From Erythrobacter sp. (GTDB lineage: Bacteria; Pseudomonadota; Alphaproteobacteria; Sphingomonadales; Sphingomonadaceae): a DNA stretch of 14,898 nt. Location: the NCBI GenBank assembly GCA_002695185.1, contig NZOF01000123.1, positions 1 through 14,898 on the forward strand, given 5' to 3'. The position numbers and the translations under genes were made by a program. The number at the start of each line of letters is the position of its first letter. Within the stretch, counting starts at the first letter, position 1. This document shows, piece after piece, positions 6,501 through 12,853 of this stretch. The notes under the pieces are model-generated. The model did not search any database, was not told the origin of the DNA, and saw only the letters and a program-made list of their open reading frames with translations.

Positions 6501-6520
6501 GCGAGAATGCCGGGCGGGGT
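6501..6520. repeat. 3' element shared with the terminator at 3281-3312
   Basis: GAATGCCGGGCGGG (6505-6518) is identical to 3293-3306, and the flanking GGCGGCGA and GTC are also similar. Both copies lie just past the stop of a minus-strand gene (here 3 to 22 bases beyond the stop at 6523). The left arm of the 3281 hairpin is not conserved, so here only a weak CGGC/GCCG hairpin forms and no T-run follows. It may be a decayed or variant terminator. Confidence 0.4.
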
Positions 6521-6522
6521 CA

Positions 6523-7032
6523 TTATGCCAGCCGCTGATCTTCGATCTGGGCAGCACGCGTCAGGGCCTTCTCGCGCTCGTCGTCGAACCCGTCGAGCAT
6601 CTGGATGAGATCGGGCGCCATCGCGTTCACAGCATCGCGGACCGAAATGATGCCATCTTCCGATGCTACGAGCATCGCGAGGCCAGCACGCAGGGCGTCG
6701 CGACGGTTTTCGCGCTGGAACCGGCGCAAGGCAACATAGAGAAGGCCGAGAATGGCTTTGCCTCTGCCGTTGACGAAATAGTCAAACTGGCGGCGGCCCT
6801 CGCGATTGAGAGGGAGAACGCTTGCCCCGGTGTCGAAAATATCCATGGCATGCGCCATGTATTCGACATTGCAAAGGCGGCCTTCGAGGCGGTCGAGGGT
6901 TTGCTCCTTGCGGATATGACCCACCTTGTCGGAGCCAGGGGCATAGGCGGTTGTGTTGGTGAAGAGATATCCAGCCGCAGCCATACGGGGGTATTCGGCG
7001 GCGAGCGGGGAGAATGTCTGGATGTCGCTCAT
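6523..7032 (-). CDS. Hypothetical protein, 169 aa
   Basis: Start ATG 7032 has a strong leader, AGAGAAGGGAAAATATCA. The product begins MSDIQTFSPLAAEYPRMAAA and is largely helical after residue 45: TLDRLEGRLCNVEYMAHAMD, then GRGKAILGLLYVALRRFQRE, then a C-terminal acidic helix ending IEDQRLA. The hydrophobic ILGLLYVAL stretch is too short and too basic-flanked to be a clear membrane helix. I recognise no family. The shared leader and 14-base upstream motif link its control to the 3031 operon. Confidence 0.65.
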   Translation of the reverse strand: MSDIQTFSPLAAEYPRMAAAGYLFTNTTAYAPGSDKVGHIRKEQTLDRLEGRLCNVEYMAHAMDIFDTGASVLPLNREGRRQFDYFVNGRGKAILGLLYVALRRFQRENRRDALRAGLAMLVASEDGIISVRDAVNAMAPDLIQMLDGFDDEREKALTRAAQIEDQRLA

Positions 7033-7094
7033 TGATATTTTCCCTTCTCTTTTGACTAATCGAGATCAGTGCATAGGAAGGGGCAAGCCCGTTC

Positions 7095-7108
7095 CTGGAT
7101 AAGTGGAC
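7095..7108 (-). promoter_or_regulatory. Shared leader motif, copy 2
   Basis: CTGGATAAGTGGAC matches 3071-3084 at 13 of 14 positions and sits 63-76 bases upstream of the ATG at 7032 on the coding strand. The repeat in two otherwise different leaders suggests a common regulator or promoter element. There is no direct evidence of function. Confidence 0.35.
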
Positions 7109-7131
7109 TGGACTAGAGGCAAGAGCGGATA

Positions 7132-7752
7132 TCAGACGGCGAACAGCCTCGATTGATGAGATTGCTTTCCGTTCTTGGGCGACGGCTGCGAGATTTCGAG
7201 CTTTGCAAAGAGGCCGGGATTTTCCCTAGCAAAGGCCAACCGCCGACGCCGGGCGAGTAGCTTGGCAGGATGGAGAGTTTCATAAGCGCGCAGAGCGGCA
7301 CTCAGCGCCCCTTCCCGGCCTAGCAGCTGATCGGCAAGATCGACAGCGATGAGGTTCGGTGTTGCCTCCGGGCGCTGTACCATGAGTGCTCCGACGGCTT
7401 CTTGCTCCTTGCCCCGGCCGAGGCGATCTGCATGGGCCATAAGGGCAACGGCGGCCGAGCGGCCTACGCCATGGAAGCAATGGACCAGCACGGCTCCTGT
7501 GCGGTGGGCGCGTTCGAATTCGAGCGCGAGCTTCATGTCCTCGAGTGTTGCGACCCGATATCCTAGAGTTATATCGTCACAGTCCTCGAACGCCAGCACG
7601 AGCTGGGTGCCGCCCTTTACGCGGAGCCGGTCACGGGTCGAGGGGTCTTCGCATGTGAGGACGGCATCGAACTTCTTGTGATGGCGGCGGGCCTGATTGT
7701 AGCCGCCGACGGCAAGAAGGCCAGGATGTGGCTCAGGGAGCGGTGTCGACAT
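7132..7752 (-). CDS. Dual-specificity/tyrosine phosphatase-like protein
   Basis: This codes for 206 residues from ATG 7752, with AAGGA seven bases upstream. The Cys-based phosphatase loop is intact: VHCFHGVGRSAAVA with C92 nucleophile and R98-S99 (HCx5RS, residues 91-99). A preceding acidic stretch FEDCDD (55-60) can supply the general-acid Asp, as in small dual-specificity phosphatases. The C-terminal tail after about residue 160 is basic (LLARRRRLAFARENPG, then SPKNGKQSHQS) and may bind nucleic acid or a phosphorylated partner. Such enzymes act on phospho-Tyr/Ser/Thr or on phosphorylated RNA ends or lipids; the substrate here is unknown. No kinase is adjacent. Confidence 0.85.
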   Translation of the reverse strand: MSTPLPEPHPGLLAVGGYNQARRHHKKFDAVLTCEDPSTRDRLRVKGGTQLVLAFEDCDDITLGYRVATLEDMKLALEFERAHRTGAVLVHCFHGVGRSAAVALMAHADRLGRGKEQEAVGALMVQRPEATPNLIAVDLADQLLGREGALSAALRAYETLHPAKLLARRRRLAFARENPGLFAKLEISQPSPKNGKQSHQSRLFAV

Positions 7753-7833
7753 GGTGCATTCCTTCCCGAACGGGCTTCTGCCCGATGAGACATATGGATC
7801 GGGAGCACTGCCGGTAAGCAGACGCTGTGGGGT

Positions 7834-8054
7834 TTAGAGGGTCGCCACGACCCGAGCGAGCATCTGATCGCGTGCCTCGGTGTCGTGGCTTTGGACTTCG
7901 TAGCCGCGATGCGGGAATGCCTCGACGAGCGCTGCAAGCATGGAAGAGGCGGCAGTCATGGCGCAAAGGAGCTTTCGGTCGCCGAAGCGGTGTTGAACTC
8001 CGCAAACTGGGTTTTTCAACCCGCTTCGCCGGGGTTCGGAAGCATGAGAGCCGA
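7834..8054 (-). pseudogene. Decayed paralogue of the 89 aa protein at 3329-3598
   Basis: Reading leftward, MLPNPGEAG aligns to LPNPEEAG of the intact copy, then TGA (8018-8016) replaces the Trp codon. The frame resumes with KTQFAEFNTASAT and ends at a second TGA (7958-7956). The C-terminal part continues in the next frame: SSMLAALVEAFPHRGYEVQS, then HDTEAR, to TAA 7836-7834. Between the shared TTCAAC and ATGCTTGC landmarks the broken copy is 56 bases where the intact copy is 66, so a 10-base deficit causes the frameshift. The N-terminal residues (MFKLSQTLAGN) are missing. This shows duplication followed by decay. Confidence 0.8.
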
Positions 8055-8065
8055 TCGGGTGCCTA

Positions 8066-8326
8066 TCAGGCCGGCGTGGATACGAGGACGATCTCGGTGA
8101 GATGACCGCTCAACAGGTCGTCGATCTGTTGATCGATGCTGCGTAGGAGACGCCTGCGTGCGGCTGCATAGACCTTTTCATCGTCGTCGGCCGGCAGGTC
8201 GCATTCGATGATGTTGTCGAGCGTTTTGCCGCCGGTCTGACAGTCACCTTGATTGGTGATCTGGCGGACATGCGCGCGAACGGGGGCGGACGCGAGAGAT
8301 GCGATAGTAGCGGCGCGAGTGGACAT
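8066..8326 (-). CDS. Hypothetical protein, 86 aa
   Basis: This codes for 86 residues beginning MSTRAATIASLASAPVRAHV and ending HLTEIVLVSTPA. It is soluble, with a helical second half rich in Asp and Arg (EKVYAAARRRLLRSIDQQID). ACGGA lies about 9 bases before the ATG. A GGACGGAAAAATCC string about 45 bases further upstream resembles the leaders of the 3598 and 4443 genes. Its stop is followed within 15 bases by the decayed paralogue. No family is recognised. Confidence 0.55.
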   Translation of the reverse strand: MSTRAATIASLASAPVRAHVRQITNQGDCQTGGKTLDNIIECDLPADDDEKVYAAARRRLLRSIDQQIDDLLSGHLTEIVLVSTPA

Positions 8327-8421
8327 GTTGTTGATCCGTCATCTGATGCATTGTTCCGGATGTTTGGATTTTTCCGTCCTTCATCCTTGATCGACCTGAA
8401 GGTTCATTATGGCCGGCTATA

Positions 8422-8491
8422 GGAAACCTGTTCTTTCCGATGATTGTTTGGACGCTACGAGTTGAAATCTCGATCGGAGGGGAAACCTGTT
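8422..8491. repeat. Direct repeat GGAAACCTGTT upstream of the plus-strand gene
   Basis: GGAAACCTGTT occurs exactly at 8422-8432 and 8481-8491, 59 bases apart, in the roughly 210-base gap between the divergent starts at 8326 and 8537. A partial form GGAACCTATA follows at about 8499. They could be binding sites controlling the divergent promoters, or the scar of an insertion. Confidence 0.4.
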
Positions 8492-8536
8492 TTGCGTCAA
8501 GGAACCTATATCCTAAAAAGCAGGAGATCATGCCAT

Positions 8537-10135
8537 ATGACCCCCTCCCGACTGAAGGACGCGATTTCCATGATTTCTTTCGACCCTATTTTGCAGGCTC
8601 GGCTTCTGGCTGAAACGCTTGGACCGCGTATCCTCGAAATTTACGGCAATCGCGCAACTTATCTCGAAGATCAGGCCATCGACTTTTCGGACCGGCTGGA
8701 TCCCCAATTTTCGTGCGACGACAGCGATGACGACGGCTTCTTGTTTGGAGATCCTGACCTGTTGTCGCGGTCATATTGGCTTGGCTGTTTGCTGCGCGAG
8801 ATCGATTTGCAAGACGATTACGAGCATTTGCCCTTCACTCTCGACATTCGTATGTGCGGTCCCTACCACCCAAATGTCAGCTTTCTGATGGACGACTTGG
8901 GCCCGGACGCAGCAGCGAATGGTTTCGATGCCGAAACCGTCGTTGATGCACTTTCTCGTTTTCCAGCATGGGTCGAACGCGTCGTAAACATCGATCTGTG
9001 GGCTATGGCTCTTGATCGCATTGCAGAAAATGCTGACGACAGGGTCTATGCTGCTAGTTTGAGCATGGAGGCGTCAAGCACTGCCCTATGTTCACTCGCA
9101 GACCTTATCGGGCATTCGGTTTTGAGTTTGATGAGAACCGATTGTCATAAGGTTGCTGATCAAATTTCAAAGACTGATAATCTGTCTTGGAGTCACGTTC
9201 GACTGGCGGGTCGGCTCATCAAGTCGGAGCCTGCCATTGGAACACTTGGCTATTTCACTTTCCGTGGTGAGACGCGGCTCGACATCTTTTTGACCCCGGC
9301 AGAGGTCCTCCAAAGATTCGAGCTGTGCATATCGGATTCGCATGAGGAACTGATTGGGAAAGGTGAAGAGGACTGTGAATCTTTTATCGCCTGGCTGAAA
9401 AGGTTTGATCCGCAATGGTTCGATAAGGTGGCAGATACGGAATTCGGGGCGGAGAACTTTCAAGCAATCTATGAGATGTTCGAGCTTTGTACGCCGGAGC
9501 CATCTGAACAGGTCGCAGCCCTTTTGCCGTTTGCCGATTTGGTGATGGATGCATTGCAGGGAGCGGAAAAGCCGCGGCTGGATCGATTCCTATGGTCTAA
9601 GAACGCTGATGTGCCAGCGCAGTATCTTCAAGCCCTGAAGTTCTATCTCTGGCTCATGTCGGGCTATCTGCCCACGACGGAAGACAACGAGTTCTGGGAG
9701 AACACGCGGAATATACTGGAAACGAAGGGATTTGTGCCTGCGGCTTCAGCGTGGCTTTATGGGCTGCTTTCAGACGGGGATCTGAAGGTGTTCGATGTAT
9801 CAGCACACCATATCAAGCGGAAGGACGGTCGGATACTCTCGGCAAAGTTCAAAGATCTTGATGATGTCGGCAGAATTCTAGACCTCTTTCAGGCGAAAAC
9901 AGTGGCTCCTAAGGTCCTTCGCCACAGTATGGACTTCTTGGATGAGGCGGTCGAAATCTACATCATCGCCGAGGCACCGGAATGTGCGGTGCCGAACGTA
10001 GACATTTTCGTCTTCCGGAGTTCCGAGGGTGAGGATTACGAGTTCCTCGAAGGCTATTCACTTGTCTCGGAAGAGGCAATTGAAGATGACGCGGGCAATC
10101 TGGTTGCGACATCGTTCTCGCGAACGCGGCATTGA
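8537..10135 (+). CDS. Large hypothetical protein, 532 aa, on the opposite strand
   Basis: The start is placed at ATG 8537 (MTPSRLKDAISMISFDP), with AGGAG ten bases upstream. ATG 8570 (MISFDPILQ), with AAGGA, is an alternative, and the frame is open further upstream to 8444 with no good site. The product is acidic (FSCDDSDDDGFLFGDPDLL near residue 60) and rich in aromatic and Leu residues, with no signal peptide, membrane segment, Walker or nuclease motif that I can see. The middle is helical; the last 130 residues look more strand-rich (VEIYIIAEAPECAVPNVDIF). Codon use looks more AT-rich than in its neighbours. It is the only gene on this strand in the central region, which suggests separate acquisition. 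The function is unknown. Confidence 0.8.
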   Translation: MTPSRLKDAISMISFDPILQARLLAETLGPRILEIYGNRATYLEDQAIDFSDRLDPQFSCDDSDDDGFLFGDPDLLSRSYWLGCLLREIDLQDDYEHLPFTLDIRMCGPYHPNVSFLMDDLGPDAAANGFDAETVVDALSRFPAWVERVVNIDLWAMALDRIAENADDRVYAASLSMEASSTALCSLADLIGHSVLSLMRTDCHKVADQISKTDNLSWSHVRLAGRLIKSEPAIGTLGYFTFRGETRLDIFLTPAEVLQRFELCISDSHEELIGKGEEDCESFIAWLKRFDPQWFDKVADTEFGAENFQAIYEMFELCTPEPSEQVAALLPFADLVMDALQGAEKPRLDRFLWSKNADVPAQYLQALKFYLWLMSGYLPTTEDNEFWENTRNILETKGFVPAASAWLYGLLSDGDLKVFDVSAHHIKRKDGRILSAKFKDLDDVGRILDLFQAKTVAPKVLRHSMDFLDEAVEIYIIAEAPECAVPNVDIFVFRSSEGEDYEFLEGYSLVSEEAIEDDAGNLVATSFSRTRH

Positions 10136-10138
10136 TCT

Positions 10139-10267
10139 TCAGACCATTCCGCAGCTGGCGAGCAGGAAGAGCGATCCGAATATCAGGAGTAGCATCCCCT
10201 TTATGGCGCCTGCTCCGGCTTTGCTGACGCAAGCAATCAATATGAGGATAATGATAAATCCAACCAT
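10139..10267 (-). CDS. Small hydrophobic protein, 42 aa
   Basis: ATG 10267 to TGA 10139 codes for MVGFIIILILIACVSKAGAG, a short basic turn, and a second hydrophobic run MLLLIFGSLFLLASCGMV. It would form two membrane helices. AGGG lies just before the start. It converges with the 532 aa gene, the stops being three bases apart. The short length keeps confidence moderate. The consistent hydrophobic pattern and its place at the end of a run of small membrane genes support it. Confidence 0.45.
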   Translation of the reverse strand: MVGFIIILILIACVSKAGAGAIKGMLLLIFGSLFLLASCGMV

Positions 10268-10348
10268 TGGCCCTACTCACTTAGTTTGCGAGTGAGCCTA
10301 TAGGCAGGAACTCGTTAAATTTGTCGTTATGGCCAATTGTGAGGCCTT

Positions 10349-10557
10349 TCAGGCGGCCTGCTGAAACTGGGATAGGATAATTCCGATAGCGTCCGACCAT
10401 GCGATCGCTAGCGCGTAACCTGCCACGACGAAAACATTGAACTCTCCGTTGGCCTTCGTCCGTATTAAAAGGACGAGCACGATGATCGAAACTAGAAGGC
10501 TGGTCGATCCGAGGAAATGGGTGCGCGATATGTTTTGAGCGCGTGGAGCATGGTCAT
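10349..10557 (-). pseudogene. Small membrane protein gene with an apparent -1 frameshift
   Basis: From ATG 10557 (or 10551) the frame reads MTMLHALKTYRAP and stops early. One frame over there is a clean membrane protein: ISRTHFLGSTSLLVSIIVLV, LLIRTKANGEFN, then VFVVAGYALAIAWSDAIGII, ending SQFQQAA at TGA 10351. This second frame has no ATG, GTG or TTG before the first helix. Adding one A to the AAAA at plus-strand 10533-10536 joins them as MTMLHALKNISRTHFLG. So this is either a single-base loss in a homopolymer, a sequencing error, or recoding. It directly follows the 56 aa gene. About 66 residues with two helices would be restored. Confidence 0.55.
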
Positions 10558-10560
10558 ATT

Positions 10561-10731
10561 CTAGGACGGGGCGTCCGCGGTGCGAGAATCAGCTTCGTCA
10601 GGCGTATCGGCTTGCTGCCCGAGATAGGGCCGCTGCTTGCGAACCCGTCTGACGGAAAGGGCAGCGATCCCGGCCGCGCCGAGGATCGCGACCAGGACGA
10701 AGCAGATGGTGAGGCCGGTGATCGTATTCAC
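10561..10731 (-). CDS. Small single-pass membrane protein, GTG start
   Basis: GTG 10731-10729 overlaps the CDC123-like stop as GTGA, which fixes the start and implies translational coupling. The 56-residue product begins MNTITGLTICFVLVAILGAA (a membrane helix at residues 5-25), followed by a basic stretch SVRRVRKQRP that predicts a cytoplasmic C-terminus, and an acidic tail (ADTPDEADSRTADAPS). No family is recognised. Coupling to the ATP-grasp gene makes it a candidate membrane partner. Confidence 0.6.
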   Translation of the reverse strand: MNTITGLTICFVLVAILGAAGIAALSVRRVRKQRPYLGQQADTPDEADSRTADAPS

Positions 10732-11483
10732 GCTCGGAATCCACCTTCCTGCTCGATTGCTTCGTACGAGCCGAACAAGCAAGGATCGGAGAGCCCGTAA
10801 GGGTTCACTTCGATGAGGAGCGGACCCTCATGGCCATACGCGCCCAGTTCGAGGTCGAAGACGACATCGTCATAGGCTTGAGCGATTACGTCGCGGTGAA
10901 AAGCCTCGACGATGCCCATGATGTCGATCTGACTATAATCGACCTTCGCGGGTTCGTGATAATCATAGCGCGATACAGCAAGCAGTTTGCCGCCCTTTGC
11001 ATAAGCGCGAAATTCGCCGGCTGGCGGTGCGTGGTACCGCTTGCGCAGCGCGATATAGATCGGCTTCTGCGCGATCCTGGCGACAACGATATCGTCCATG
11101 CAGCGTTCGGACTGGGCGATCCAGTCCATTGCCTGCTTTCCTGATAGAGTGACGGGGAGAACAGGATAGGTAGCATCCTTGGGCGACCGGGTCGAAAGGC
11201 GAATGAAATGTGGCTCCCAGCCGATCGCCTGATCGATGAGATCTGCATACTTCTGCAGAACGGCCACGCAGTTCGGATTGGTGTGGTCGTAGATCGCCTC
11301 GATCTCGGAGGTATCGATCGGGATGAGCTTTGTCGCGACAGAGTGCTCAGCGATGATCGCGGGCCACTGGTCGATCGCATAGGGGGCACCAGCCGCCCAG
11401 CGCGATTCCATCACGGGCCGCAAATCGTCATCGGTGGGGTTCACGGCGAGGCCGAAGGACGTGTTATCGGGAATCGTGTTCAT
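10728..11483 (-). CDS. CDC123/D123-type ATP-grasp protein
   Basis: This codes for 251 residues from ATG 11483 (MNTIPDNTSFGL), with GAGG about 12 bases upstream. The frame is open far beyond this, but that extension reads as shadow of the 209 aa gene. CDC123 family signatures occur in order: HFIRLSTRSPKDA (residues 92-104, with the Arg and Lys of the nucleotide site), GEFRAYAKGGKLLAVSRYDY (156-175), VVFDLELG (207-214) and LLIEVNPYG (222-230) with the metal-binding Glu and Asn, then SDPCLFGSYEAI. Eukaryotic CDC123 helps assemble eIF2. Bacterial and phage members are predicted ligases acting on peptides, with targets unknown. It is coupled to the 56 aa membrane protein. Confidence 0.85.
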   Translation of the reverse strand: MNTIPDNTSFGLAVNPTDDDLRPVMESRWAAGAPYAIDQWPAIIAEHSVATKLIPIDTSEIEAIYDHTNPNCVAVLQKYADLIDQAIGWEPHFIRLSTRSPKDATYPVLPVTLSGKQAMDWIAQSERCMDDIVVARIAQKPIYIALRKRYHAPPAGEFRAYAKGGKLLAVSRYDYHEPAKVDYSQIDIMGIVEAFHRDVIAQAYDDVVFDLELGAYGHEGPLLIEVNPYGLSDPCLFGSYEAIEQEGGFRA

Positions 11484-11523
11484 GGCGATGCGAACCTCGT
11501 TCAGGATGTCGGGGGATATGAGG

Positions 11524-12153
11524 TCAGGGGTCGAAGCGGACCGGGGGGCGACTGATGTTGACGGGCTCGCCCTTCCCTTCTTCCGTTTCTCCTTTTGCCT
11601 TCCCGATAACACGATAGGCCAAGCATCCCGCGGCGATGAGGTGAATGGCAATGTCCTCGGGCATGTGCCCGGCTTCGGGCCATGAGCCGTATGTGCCGTC
11701 GATGCTGAAGCCATCCTTTGTCCAACGCTGGCCGACCCAGAACTCCCAGCCGCTTCCGCGGGCGCGGAAGTGGAGCGGCTGCCCGTCGATTGTGCCTTCC
11801 GCCTGTACGGGGAAGACGCCGCCGATCCAGTCGAGCTCGACGCCTTCCACGGGCACGCGAGGAATCTTCTCAGAACCCGGCTTGGCAGGCACGGGGGTGA
11901 TATAGCCCTCTGCACCGAGAGCGATCTGGCCTTGCTCGATCGCCGATTGGAGGGCGTCATTGATCTGCTTGTTATGGCAGATGGCTTGCCGCTCCTTTCG
12001 AAGTTCGGCGACCTCGGCCTCGAGCGCTGCGACCTTGCTTGAAGCAGCATTCCAGCCGAACTCGAAGATCTCGCGGGGGCTGAAGTCGCTCGACAGGCAT
12101 TCCTGCGTGTCAATGCGCTCGAATTCGCCGTCTATCGTGACAGGAAGAGTCAT
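11524..12153 (-). CDS. Hypothetical protein with coiled coil, 209 aa
   Basis: This starts at ATG 12153, which overlaps the upstream stop as ATGA; GGGAG lies 8 bases upstream. Residues 25-56 (SPREIFEFGWNAASSKVAAL, then EAEVAELRKE) form a short amphipathic coiled coil of a kind common in phage small proteins. The second half is strand-rich and Gly/Trp-rich (DWIGGVFPVQAEGTIDGQPL, GSGWEFWVGQRW), and the tail is charged and Pro-rich. No catalytic motif is seen. It precedes the CDC123-like gene by 40 bases. It might be a substrate or partner of that enzyme, which is inference from position only. Confidence 0.7.
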   Translation of the reverse strand: MTLPVTIDGEFERIDTQECLSSDFSPREIFEFGWNAASSKVAALEAEVAELRKERQAICHNKQINDALQSAIEQGQIALGAEGYITPVPAKPGSEKIPRVPVEGVELDWIGGVFPVQAEGTIDGQPLHFRARGSGWEFWVGQRWTKDGFSIDGTYGSWPEAGHMPEDIAIHLIAAGCLAYRVIGKAKGETEEGKGEPVNISRPPVRFDP

Positions 12154-12371
12154 CGCGCTTCTCCCGATGCCGCCTGGATTGCAGACGAGCTATGCGAGAC
12201 GCCCGTGTCGAGCCACGCAGCAATAGCGATGACGATGCTCTCGTAGGTCTCGTCAGAGATCATGTCATCGCGCCAATAGCCGGTGGCCTCGCGCAGATAT
12301 GCTGATGCTGTGCTGGCCGACGGGCGAGCCTCGAAAGCGTCCCGGGCAATGTCGATGGTCATGTCGGTCAT
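12150..12371 (-). CDS. Small hypothetical protein, 73 aa
   Basis: The product begins MTDMTIDIARDAFEARPSAS. GGAGA lies seven bases before ATG 12371; ATG 12362 is a possible shorter start. It is soluble and helical (STASAYLREATGYWRDDMIS, then YESIVIAIAAWLDTG). Its stop overlaps the next gene as ATGA, so it is coupled to the 209 aa protein. No family is recognised. Confidence 0.65.
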   Translation of the reverse strand: MTDMTIDIARDAFEARPSASTASAYLREATGYWRDDMISDETYESIVIAIAAWLDTGVSHSSSAIQAASGEAR

Positions 12372-12457
12372 TGGGTGTCTCCGATGGATCGTGAATGCTG
12401 CCAGGTTAGACGACGGGCCATTTTCCTTCGCCTATCCCGTTTCAAGGTGAGGATCGG

Positions 12458-12694
12458 CTATCGTGCCGCTTTGGCGCGCTGAAGAATCCTTCGTTCTTTC
12501 CGGTAAGCGCGAGAGCAGGATGCAGCGCCCAGCAGCCGATTGACGGTTTCAGCGTCATTCCAGATCGTGTGCTCGAAGATATTGGCCAGCCGTTTGGTCC
12601 GCCGGGGATCCATCGGTTTGAAATCTTCGTCCCGAATAGCGGTGGCGACGTAGATCTCGCCGATGAGCTTGTCGGCCATGGTTTCGCGGCTCAT
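12458..12694 (-). CDS. Small basic hypothetical protein, 78 aa
   Basis: The product begins MSRETMADKLIGEIYVATAI and ends with a basic helix (SCSRAYRKERRILQRAKAAR), suggesting nucleic-acid binding. The ribosome site is weak (GGGAAA or GGA before ATG 12694). It lies 86 bases before the next gene and is soluble. Residues 26-47 (KPMDPRRTKRLANIFEHTIW) are also basic. I recognise no family. Antisense frames over it are poor. Confidence 0.6.
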   Translation of the reverse strand: MSRETMADKLIGEIYVATAIRDEDFKPMDPRRTKRLANIFEHTIWNDAETVNRLLGAASCSRAYRKERRILQRAKAAR

Positions 12695-12804
12695 TGTCCG
12701 GGTTTCCCGCTGACGCGTGCCGGCCGTAGTTTGAAGGAATGCAACGCCGGGTGTGCGCTATGATGGTTGAATAAGGGCATATGAAGACATCCTAAATGCG
12801 AAAG

Positions 12805-12829
12805 GCCCGCGCGCCTTAGGCACGCGGGC
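12805..12829 (-). terminator. Hairpin terminator after the two-TM protein gene
   Basis: GCCCGCG (12805-12811) pairs perfectly with CGCGGGC (12823-12829). An inner GCC/GGC pair surrounds a TTA loop, with one C-A mismatch between the two stems. On the minus strand it is followed by CTTTCG, a short T-run, 25 bases beyond the stop at 12854. The 12695-12853 gap otherwise holds nothing I can identify. Confidence 0.65.
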
Positions 12830-12853
12830 TGAAAGGGTAGGTCGGCAAAGCTG

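Noticed and set aside
1797..8018. TGA read as tryptophan throughout (alternative genetic code)
   Set aside because: Two TGA codons seem to replace Trp, but many genes end with TGA in tight overlaps with the next start, and the 8016 case lies in a copy that is also frameshifted. Local decay explains it better.
11484..12113. Long N-terminal extension of the CDC123-like frame, giving 461 residues
   Set aside because: The extension overlaps the well-supported 209 aa gene and reads as Ser/Arg/Pro-rich sequence; CDC123 homology begins only after the internal Met.
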